In this document: positions 1 through 5,434 of the stretch, piece by piece
Position numbering within the stretch: the first letter of the stretch is position 1
Layout: every line of letters starts with the position of its first letter
Assembly (NCBI GenBank): GCA_007124475.1
Contig: SLFB01000150.1
Span: 1 to 5,434, forward strand
DNA from: Vibrio sp.
GTDB taxonomy: Bacteria; Pseudomonadota; Gammaproteobacteria; Enterobacterales; Vibrionaceae
Direction: 5' to 3'
DNA: 5,434 nt
Program-made: the position numbers and the translations under genes
Notes under the pieces: model-generated
Told to the model about the DNA's origin: nothing
Seen by the model: the letters and a program-made list of their open reading frames with translations, nothing else
Database searches by the model: none

Positions 1-35
1 ATGACTTTGGTGTCTTTGTTAATTAATACCGACAT
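1..35 (-). CDS. sucD: Succinyl-CoA synthetase alpha subunit, N-terminal 11 codons only (cut by window edge)
   Basis: On the minus strand an ATG at 35-33 opens a frame reading MSVLINKDTKV before the window ends. This closely matches the start of E. coli SucD (MSILIDKNTKV). SucD carries the catalytic phosphohistidine and the CoA-binding fold of succinyl-CoA synthetase; none of those motifs falls within these 35 bases. The start overlaps the sucC stop by one base (TAATG), the arrangement also found in E. coli, which favours coupled translation and equal amounts of the alpha and beta subunits. The identification rests on the N-terminal match plus its position directly after sucC. The gene is partial only because the window ends. 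Confidence 0.93.
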   Translation of the reverse strand, partial: MSVLINKDTKV

Positions 36-1201
36 TATTTGCCCTCCGCAGCAGCAACAACTTTACGCGCAGCGTCAGTCAACGACTCTGCTGCAATGAT
101 ATCTAAACCCGATTTTGCCAATACATCACGGCCAAGTTCAGCGTTAGTCCCTTCAAGACGAACAACAACAGGTACTGCAACACCGACTTCTTTCACCGCG
201 CCAATAATCCCTTCAGCAATCATGTCGCAGCGTACAATACCACCGAAAATATTGACCAAGACGGCTTTAACATTGTCATCGGAAAGAATGATCTTAAACG
301 CTTCAGCTACACGCTCTTTTGTTGCGCCACCACCAACGTCTAAGAAGTTTGCAGGTTTACCGCCATGTAAGTTAACAATGTCCATGGTTCCCATTGCTAG
401 GCCAGCACCATTAACCATACAACCAACATTGCCATCAAGAGCGACGTAGTTTAATTCCCACTGCGCTGCATGAGCTTCACGGGCATCTTCTTGGCTGGCA
501 TCGTGCATTTCACGTAATTTAGGCTGACGGTATAAGGCATTTGAATCGATATTAATCTTACCATCGAGACACAATAAATTACCTTCACCGGTAATCACTA
601 ATGGGTTAATTTCTAGCAAAGCAAGATCATACTGCGTAAACATCTCACCTAGGCCCATGAAAATTTTAACAAACTGTTTAATTTGATCACCTTGCAGACC
701 AAGCTTAAACGCCAGTTCACGACCTTGATAAGCTTGCGCACCCACTAATGGATCGATGGCTGCTTTGTGGATAAGTTCAGGCGTTTCTTCTGCAACTTTC
801 TCGATTTCTACTCCACCTTCTGTTGAAGCCATAAACACAATTTTACGTGTTGCACGGTCAACAACGGCGCCTAAGTAAAGTTCATTAGCAATATTCGAGG
901 CTTCTTCCACCAAGATTTTTGAAACCGGTTGACCATTAGCGTCGGTTTGATAAGTCACCAGGTTTTTACCGAGCCATTTTTGAGCAAACGCTTTGACTGC
1001 ATCTTTACTTTCATGCAGCTCGACACCGCCTGCTTTACCACGCCCACCAGCGTGAACCTGACACTTTACAACCTTTTTAACGGTACTGATCCGTCCTGCT
1101 GCTTCAAACGCTTCTTGCGGAGTATCACAGGCATAACCTTCTGGGACTGGCAAACCGAATTCAGCAAATAGCTGTTTTGCTTGGTATTCATGCAAATTCA
1201 T
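35..1201 (-). CDS. sucC: Succinyl-CoA synthetase (ADP-forming) beta subunit, complete, 388 aa
   Basis: SucC is the nucleotide-binding subunit of succinyl-CoA synthetase. With SucD it converts succinyl-CoA, ADP and phosphate to succinate, CoA and ATP in the cytosolic TCA cycle. The length equals that of E. coli SucC (388 aa), and residues align without gaps at key places. The ATP-grasp part covers about 1-240, with the nucleotide-binding stretch GGRGKAGGV (52-60). Mg2+ ligands Asn199 (in LEINPL) and Asp213 (in CLDGK) are present, as is Glu197, which contacts the phosphohistidine loop of SucD in the known structure. Pro20 matches the gatekeeper residue associated with ADP rather than GDP preference. 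The CoA-ligase-type C-terminal domain covers about 245-385 (NGAGLAMGTMD, NIFGGIVRCD, EGTNAELGRD). The start has GGAA 7 nt upstream. Its TAA stop overlaps the sucD ATG by one base. A role downstream of SucAB in the same pathway is direct from the enzyme chemistry. Confidence 0.98.
   Translation of the reverse strand: MNLHEYQAKQLFAEFGLPVPEGYACDTPQEAFEAAGRISTVKKVVKCQVHAGGRGKAGGVELHESKDAVKAFAQKWLGKNLVTYQTDANGQPVSKILVEEASNIANELYLGAVVDRATRKIVFMASTEGGVEIEKVAEETPELIHKAAIDPLVGAQAYQGRELAFKLGLQGDQIKQFVKIFMGLGEMFTQYDLALLEINPLVITGEGNLLCLDGKINIDSNALYRQPKLREMHDASQEDAREAHAAQWELNYVALDGNVGCMVNGAGLAMGTMDIVNLHGGKPANFLDVGGGATKERVAEAFKIILSDDNVKAVLVNIFGGIVRCDMIAEGIIGAVKEVGVAVPVVVRLEGTNAELGRDVLAKSGLDIIAAESLTDAARKVVAAAEGK
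42..47 (-). promoter_or_regulatory. Shine-Dalgarno site of sucD, inside the end of sucC
   Basis: GGAGGG on the minus strand lies 6 nt before the sucD ATG at 35 and forms part of the last Glu-Gly codons of sucC. It is the strongest ribosome-binding match in the window. With the TAATG overlap, it suggests that ribosomes finishing sucC restart efficiently on sucD. Confidence 0.75.
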
Positions 1202-1205
1202 TGTG

Positions 1206-1233
1206 TTATTCCATTTATGTATTTTTATTCCAT
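1206..1233 (-). repeat. Direct 9-bp repeat ATGGAATAA ahead of sucC
   Basis: On the minus strand ATGGAATAA occurs at 1233-1225 and again at 1214-1206, 19 nt apart. The second copy supplies the GGAA (1212-1209) that serves as the sucC Shine-Dalgarno, 7 nt before the ATG at 1201. Each copy also reads ATG-GAA-TAA, a one-sense-codon ORF. The region is A/T-rich, so a chance repeat is possible. Confidence 0.5.
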
Positions 1234-1305
1234 AGAGCCCAATTCATAGTTGGACTTTACGTCTGTAGGAGTACTCTGAGCGAGTAGCCAAATGGCTCAA
1301 ACAAG

Positions 1306-1333
1306 GCCGGGCGTTGAGCTAACCCGGCTTTTT
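1306..1333 (+). terminator. Terminator-like GC hairpin, T-tract facing the + strand (antisense to the operon)
   Basis: GCCGGG (1306-1311) and CCCGGC (1323-1328) form a perfect 6-bp GC stem with an 11-nt loop. TTTTT (1329-1333) follows directly on the + strand, the layout of an intrinsic terminator. Read in the direction of the suc genes, the same stem is preceded by AAAAA and followed only by CTTGTTT, so in the sense direction it would be at best a weak or partial terminator. It could block antisense transcription out of sucC toward sucB, act as an attenuating or stabilising hairpin in suc mRNA, or both. No + strand gene needs a terminator here. Confidence 0.45.
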
Positions 1334-1341
1334 ACCCATTC

Positions 1342-1368
1342 AGTGGTAAGGAGGGTATCCTCACCACT
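1342..1368 (-). other. Hairpin just downstream of the sucB stop codon
   Basis: AGTGGT (1368-1363 on the minus strand) pairs perfectly with ACCACT (1347-1342). An inner GAGG/CCTC stem closes a 4-nt ATAC loop, with a 3-nt bulge (CTT) on one side. It begins 5 nt after the sucB TAA. No T-run follows on either strand, so it is not an intrinsic terminator. A role in protecting the sucAB 3' end or as a processing site is inference. Confidence 0.5.
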
Positions 1369-1373
1369 CAACG

Positions 1374-2579
1374 TTACACGTCTAAAAGCAGACGCGCTGG
1401 ATCTTCTAGTAACTCTTTCACTGTCACTAAGAAACCAACTGACTCACGACCATCAATCAAACGATGATCATAAGACAAGGCAAGGTACATCATTGGCAAG
1501 ATTTCCACTTTACCATCCACCGCCATTGGGCGATCTTGGATTTTGTGCATTCCCAAAATTGCCGCTTGTGGTGGGTTAATAATTGGTGTCGACATTAACG
1601 AGCCAAAGACACCACCATTGGTAATGGTAAAGTTACCACCGGTAAGGTCTTCAACAGTTAACTTACCGTCACGACCTTTCAACGCAAGTTCTTTGATGCC
1701 TTTTTCAATTTCAGCAAGACTGAGCATATCGCAATCTTTAAGAACCGGTGTCACTAAACCACGAGGGGTTGATACTGCTAGGCTGATATCAAAATAGTTA
1801 TGATAAACAATATCTTCGCCATCAATGGACGCATTGACTTCAGGATAGCGTTTTAAGGCTTCAGTAACCGCTTTAACATAAAAAGACATAAAGCCAAGAC
1901 GGATGCCGTGCTTTTTCTCAAACAGATCTTGATACTGTTTACGCAGATCCATAATGGGTTTCATGTTAACTTCGTTAAACGTCGTTAGCATTGCTGTGCT
2001 GTTTTTCGCTTCCAATAGACGCTCAGCAACGCGTTTGCGTAAACGAGTCATGGGGACTCGTTTTTCACTACGAGCAGCGGCAACCGGCTCGCTCTCTGGC
2101 TGCTCAAGCGAAGAAAATGGCTGATTTTTCGCCAGATAAGCTTCCACATCTTCACGCGTAATACGACCACCAACACCAGAGCCTTTAACTTGCGATGGCT
2201 GTAAACTATGTTCAGCCAATAAGCGACGCACCGCTGGACTTAAGGCATCATTAGATTCTTCGCTCAGTGCCGCTTTATGGCGTTTATCAGGCGACGGCTC
2301 TGTCGACGTCGTTGAGTCTGCCGTGGGCTCACCAGCTACTGCACCAGCCTTAACCCGCGCCAATAACTGCTTAGACAGCACGGTAGCACCTTCTTGCTCT
2401 AAAATGGACTCAAGTACCCCAGCTTCAGGAGCTGGCACTTCTAGTACCACTTTATCGGTTTCAATTTCAACAATCACTTCATCACGAGCGACAGCATCAC
2501 CAGGCTGTTTATGCCATGTCGCTACGGTGGCGTCTGCTACTGATTCAGGTAGATCTGGAACCAGAATTTCAACTGTCAT
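1374..2579 (-). CDS. sucB: Dihydrolipoamide succinyltransferase, E2 core of the 2-oxoglutarate dehydrogenase complex, complete, 401 aa
   Basis: SucB accepts the succinyl group from SucA on a swinging lipoyl-lysine and transfers it to CoA; its catalytic domains form the core of the complex. In order it has one lipoyl domain (about 2-77) with the lipoylation motif ETDKV and Lys43, a flexible Ser/Thr/Glu-rich linker (about 80-110), the peripheral-subunit-binding domain (about 112-149, from LSPAVRRLLAEH to the GGRITREDV region), a second short linker, and the acyltransferase domain (about 173-400). The catalytic motif is SYDHRLIDG, with His372 and Asp376. A single lipoyl domain and a length near E. 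coli SucB (405 aa) fit E2o rather than pyruvate dehydrogenase E2, which often has several lipoyl domains. The start has an AAGGA Shine-Dalgarno, with a rather long 10-nt spacer, in the 28-nt gap after sucA. No terminator is seen in that gap, so co-transcription with sucA is expected. Confidence 0.98.
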   Translation of the reverse strand: MTVEILVPDLPESVADATVATWHKQPGDAVARDEVIVEIETDKVVLEVPAPEAGVLESILEQEGATVLSKQLLARVKAGAVAGEPTADSTTSTEPSPDKRHKAALSEESNDALSPAVRRLLAEHSLQPSQVKGSGVGGRITREDVEAYLAKNQPFSSLEQPESEPVAAARSEKRVPMTRLRKRVAERLLEAKNSTAMLTTFNEVNMKPIMDLRKQYQDLFEKKHGIRLGFMSFYVKAVTEALKRYPEVNASIDGEDIVYHNYFDISLAVSTPRGLVTPVLKDCDMLSLAEIEKGIKELALKGRDGKLTVEDLTGGNFTITNGGVFGSLMSTPIINPPQAAILGMHKIQDRPMAVDGKVEILPMMYLALSYDHRLIDGRESVGFLVTVKELLEDPARLLLDV

Positions 2580-2607
2580 ATCGGTCTATTCCTTTTACTT
2601 CTTGTTC

Positions 2608-5418
2608 TTAGGCTAGGGTCAAAGCGTCTGCAATTAACGCTTTCTGCTGTTTCAAGTGCACCGACATATAGCCCACCGCCGGTGATGCTGATGCTGGTCG
2701 ACCCGCATATTTTAAAACCGCTCCCGCTGGGATCGCGGCACGGAAATTGTGCTGACTACTGTACCAAGCCCCTTGGTTTTGAGGCTCTTCTTGACACCAA
2801 ACATAATCAACGACGTTGGTATAAGGTGCGATTGCCGCTTGTACTTCTTCAATCGGGAATGGGTACAATTGCTCAATACGTACAATAGCCACATCATCTT
2901 GCTGATTGTTTCGACGTTGCTCGAGCAAATCGTAGTACACTTTTCCAGAGCAGAAAACGACCCGCTTAACCTGTGCGGCATCCAACGGATCAACCTCACC
3001 GATGGCAGGTAAAAATGAGCCGTTAGCTAAGTCTTCCATACTCGAGGTACAAAGTGGATGACGTAACAAGGACTTCGGTGACATGACAATCAGTGGGCGA
3101 CGCATTTTACGCACCACTTGACGGCGTAGCATGTGATAAACCTGTGCCGGAGTGGACGGAATCACCACCTGCATATTTTGCTCGGCACAAAGCTGTAAAT
3201 AACGCTCCAAGCGAGCAGATGAGTGCTCAGGACCTTGTCCTTCATAACCATGAGGCAGCAGCATAGTTAAGCCACATAAGCGTCCCCATTTTTGCTCACC
3301 AGAAGAAATGAACTGGTCAACCACCACTTGGGCACCGTTAGCAAAGTCACCGAACTGCGCTTCCCAAATGGTTAAGCCGCTTGGCTCCGCTGTTGCATAG
3401 CCGTATTCGAAAGCCAACACCGCTTCTTCTGATAATACAGAATCAATAACCTCAAATGGGCCTTGTTTGGTATGAATGTTCGCCAAAGGAACATAAGTAC
3501 TGGCATCGGCTTGATTATGTAACACTGAATGACGGTGGAAGAAGGTACCACGTCCAGAGTCCTGACCAGAAATACGGATACGCTGACCATCATCAACGAG
3601 CGTAGCGTAAGCTAAAGTTTCGGCCATCCCCCAGTCGAGCATTTTTTCACCAGAAACCATGCTCATTCGGTCATGGTAAATTTTCTCAACGCGACTTTGC
3701 AGCTTATGACTTTCTGGATGCTGGCAGACTTTTTCTCCTAACTCTTTTAAACGTTGAAGAGGAAATTGGTTTTCCCAACTTTCGTTCCATTCACGGTTAA
3801 TATAGGGCGACCAATCAACCGAGTGCATGGTCATAGGTCGCCATTCTTTGACCACCACTTCACCATGATCGAGAGCGTCACGATATTCGTTAACTAATTG
3901 AGTGGCTGTTTCTAAGTCACACTCATTTCTGTCTGTGAGAGTATCAGCATAAATTTTACGTGGCGTAGGGTGTTTTTTAATTTTCTGATACATCAAGGGC
4001 TGAGTCGCATTGGGCTCATCCGCTTCGTTGTGACCATGGCGACGATAACAAACCAGCTCAATCACTACGTCACGCTTAAACTCATTACGATAATCGAGCG
4101 CCAAACGAGTCACAAACGCCACCGCTTCTGGATCGTCTGAGTTAACATGCAGAATTGGCGCCTGAACCATTTTCGCGATATCAGTACAGTACATAGTTGA
4201 GCGTGTATCACGAGGGTTGGACGTGGTAAAGCCAACTTGGTTATTGATAACAATTCGTACCGTACCACCAACACTGTAGCCGCGAGCTAAAGACATGTTG
4301 AAAGTTTCAGCCACCACACCTTGCCCAGCAATAGCAGAGTCACCATGAATGGTGATCGGCAATACTCGGTTTCCTTCAGAATCACCTAAACGATCTTGAC
4401 GAGCGCGAACCGACCCAATAACTACCGGATTAACTATTTCAAGATGAGATGGGTTAAAGGCCAGCGCTAGATGGACATCACCGCCAGGGGTTGCGAAGTC
4501 TGCCGAGAAACCTTGATGATATTTAACATCGCCCGTTCCCCATGTTTCATCATGCTTACCAGCAAATTCGTCAAAAAGATCTTGTGGCTTTTTACCTAAT
4601 ACGTTAACTAACATATTAAGCCGTCCACGGTGAGCCATTCCAATCACAACTTCACGCATACCGTGAGTGCCTGCATGACGAATTAACTCTTTCATCATCG
4701 GTATTAACGCATCACCACCTTCCAGAGAGAAACGCTTCGCTCCAGGGAATTTTGCGCCAAGATAGCGCTCTAAACCTTCTGCTGCGGTTAACTCATCAAG
4801 AAACTTACGTTTTTCTTCTAGAGTAAATTCAGGTTCGCCTAACACTGGCTCTAGACGCTGTTGAATCCATCGTTTTTGTTCAGTATCAATGATGTGCATA
4901 TATTCTGCACCCACTGAGCCACAATAGATTTTATTCAGCGATCGATAAATATCTTTCAACTTCATGGTATCAGCGCCAACAGCAAAAGAGCCAACGTTGA
5001 ACGTTTCTTCCATGTCATCTTTAGTTAAATTATGGAATGAGGGGTCAAGTTCCGCCACCGGAGGGCGTTTCCATAAATCAAGAGGATCTAATTTAGCAGC
5101 TTCGTGACCGCGGAAACGGTAAGCGTTGATAAGCTGTAGAACTTTTACTTGTTTTGCATCGACTTCAGGATCACTAACTTGGACATTGTAATGCTTTGTC
5201 TCTTGGGCAAGCCGACGGAAGTAATCACGGACACGTGAATGCGGTTGTTCAACCAGATGATCAGCCTGGGTTGGCAAATCATCAAACACACGTTTCCATT
5301 CGTCACTAACCAAATCGGGATCACTTAGATACAGTTCGTAGAGATCTTCTACATAAGTTGCATTGGCGCCAGCCAAGTGTGAAGACTCGAGCCATGCCTT
5401 CATCACGCCGTTGTGCAT
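2608..5418 (-). CDS. sucA: 2-oxoglutarate dehydrogenase E1 component (ThDP-dependent decarboxylase), complete, 936 aa
   Basis: SucA decarboxylates 2-oxoglutarate on thiamin diphosphate and passes the succinyl group to the lipoyl arm of SucB, within the cytosolic 2-oxoglutarate dehydrogenase complex of the TCA cycle. The protein aligns end to end with E. coli SucA (933 aa). An N-terminal E2-binding segment covers about residues 6-48 (KAWLESSHLAGAN near its start). The E1 dehydrogenase domain covers about 200-520, a transketolase-like pyrimidine-binding domain about 590-785, and the C-terminal domain about 788-935. Visible active-site features are AHRGRLN with His263 and KYH with His301, which correspond to E. 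coli His260 and His298. The ThDP/metal motif starts at Gly359-Asp360 and ends at Asn392-Asn393. SGQDSGRGTFFHRH (617-630) and FEYGYATAEP (670-679) are conserved. The ATG at 5418 is preferred over the in-frame ATG at 5403 because it has a good Shine-Dalgarno and matches the family N-terminus. It is the first gene of the run, 28 nt before sucB. Nothing is truncated. Confidence 0.98.
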   Translation of the reverse strand: MHNGVMKAWLESSHLAGANATYVEDLYELYLSDPDLVSDEWKRVFDDLPTQADHLVEQPHSRVRDYFRRLAQETKHYNVQVSDPEVDAKQVKVLQLINAYRFRGHEAAKLDPLDLWKRPPVAELDPSFHNLTKDDMEETFNVGSFAVGADTMKLKDIYRSLNKIYCGSVGAEYMHIIDTEQKRWIQQRLEPVLGEPEFTLEEKRKFLDELTAAEGLERYLGAKFPGAKRFSLEGGDALIPMMKELIRHAGTHGMREVVIGMAHRGRLNMLVNVLGKKPQDLFDEFAGKHDETWGTGDVKYHQGFSADFATPGGDVHLALAFNPSHLEIVNPVVIGSVRARQDRLGDSEGNRVLPITIHGDSAIAGQGVVAETFNMSLARGYSVGGTVRIVINNQVGFTTSNPRDTRSTMYCTDIAKMVQAPILHVNSDDPEAVAFVTRLALDYRNEFKRDVVIELVCYRRHGHNEADEPNATQPLMYQKIKKHPTPRKIYADTLTDRNECDLETATQLVNEYRDALDHGEVVVKEWRPMTMHSVDWSPYINREWNESWENQFPLQRLKELGEKVCQHPESHKLQSRVEKIYHDRMSMVSGEKMLDWGMAETLAYATLVDDGQRIRISGQDSGRGTFFHRHSVLHNQADASTYVPLANIHTKQGPFEVIDSVLSEEAVLAFEYGYATAEPSGLTIWEAQFGDFANGAQVVVDQFISSGEQKWGRLCGLTMLLPHGYEGQGPEHSSARLERYLQLCAEQNMQVVIPSTPAQVYHMLRRQVVRKMRRPLIVMSPKSLLRHPLCTSSMEDLANGSFLPAIGEVDPLDAAQVKRVVFCSGKVYYDLLEQRRNNQQDDVAIVRIEQLYPFPIEEVQAAIAPYTNVVDYVWCQEEPQNQGAWYSSQHNFRAAIPAGAVLKYAGRPASASPAVGYMSVHLKQQKALIADALTLA

Positions 5419-5423
5419 TATTT

Positions 5424-5429
5424 TCCCTT
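5424..5429 (-). promoter_or_regulatory. Shine-Dalgarno site of sucA
   Basis: On the minus strand AAGGGA lies 5 nt before the ATG at 5418 (AAGGGA-AAATA-ATG). This decides the sucA start: the alternative ATG five codons downstream has no comparable purine run in front of it. Only 16 nt upstream of sucA are present, so the operon promoter and any upstream sdh gene lie outside the window. Confidence 0.75.
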
Positions 5430-5434
5430 AACCA

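Larger units (their letters stand above)
1202..1373 (-). other. sucB-sucC intergenic region with several hairpins
   Basis: This 172-nt gap is the only sizeable non-coding stretch in the window. In transcription order it holds a hairpin immediately after the sucB stop (1368-1342), a GC-rich hairpin (1328-1306), a short palindrome AGCC-ATTT-GGCT (1297-1286), a TACTC/GAGTA stem (1286-1272), and an A/T-rich stretch with a duplicated ATGGAATAA leading into the sucC ribosome site. The E. coli sucB-sucC gap is also long and carries repetitive extragenic palindromes, so a structured spacer here fits the family; this sequence is not an obvious E. coli REP. The likely role is to adjust the amount of sucCD mRNA relative to sucAB through stability, processing or partial termination; that is inference. 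No small ORF with a convincing start and no complete RNA gene was recognised. Confidence 0.6.

Noticed and set aside
39..449. 136-codon open frame on the + strand inside sucC
   Set aside because: It lies wholly antisense to a strongly conserved sucC, has low-complexity Ser/Thr/Ala/Pro-rich composition typical of a complementary-strand shadow, and matches no family I know.
1214..1242. Possible promoter for sucC (TTGGGC, 17-nt spacer, CATAAA on the minus strand)
   Set aside because: The match to sigma-70 consensus is poor at both boxes, and the implied transcription start would fall only a few bases before the sucC ATG, removing its ribosome-binding site.
1306..1328. tRNA-like look of GCCGGGTTAGCTCAA on the minus strand
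   Set aside because: Only a D-arm-like phrase is present. There is no anticodon arm, no T-arm GTTCGA-type sequence and no acceptor partner; the bases are better explained by the 6-bp GC hairpin.
1292..1579. 95-codon + strand frame crossing the sucB-sucC gap
   Set aside because: It runs through the hairpin region, including the T-tract, and then antisense through sucB. I saw no convincing ribosome site and no recognisable domain.
2580..2607. Possible terminator or regulatory site in the sucA-sucB gap
   Set aside because: The 28 nt are purine-rich and contain the sucB Shine-Dalgarno but no inverted repeat or T-tract.
2682..3012. Overlapping + strand and alternate-frame minus strand frames inside the 3' part of sucA
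   Set aside because: They sit in alternative frames of the conserved SucA C-terminal domain and have no family features; shadows of the real gene.

Overview
The window holds the sucA-sucB-sucC genes and the first codons of sucD, all on the minus strand, so transcription runs from the right edge (position 5434) to the left edge (position 1). Together they encode two consecutive TCA-cycle steps: E1 and E2 of the 2-oxoglutarate dehydrogenase complex (2-oxoglutarate to succinyl-CoA), then succinyl-CoA synthetase (succinyl-CoA to succinate with ATP formation). The E3 subunit, dihydrolipoamide dehydrogenase, is not in the window.

The gene order, the start sites and the near end-to-end protein similarity to the E. 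coli proteins point to a gammaproteobacterium. The SucA N-terminus (MHNGVMKAWLESSHLAGANA) and the Ser/Thr/Glu-rich first SucB linker look to me more like Vibrionaceae than enteric bacteria. That genus-level guess comes from memory of family sequences, not from a search.

Layout in transcription order: sucA (5418-2608) with a clear Shine-Dalgarno at the right edge; a 28-nt gap; sucB (2579-1374); a 172-nt gap with several inverted repeats (1202-1373); sucC (1201-35); and sucD, whose ATG shares one base with the sucC stop. The main operon promoter must lie to the right of the window. In E. coli and many relatives sdhCDAB sits there, but that cannot be seen here.

The coding region is ordinary, intact core metabolism: no frameshifts, no mobile DNA, no CRISPR and no sign of transfer. 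The only sequence not explained by the genes is the sucB-sucC gap. It holds a strong GC-rich hairpin with a T-tract facing away from the operon, a second hairpin just after the sucB stop, smaller palindromes, a 7-nt complementarity that could link the two main hairpins, and a 9-bp direct repeat ahead of sucC. I found no convincing evidence of an undescribed system. The findings are modest and confined to this gap.
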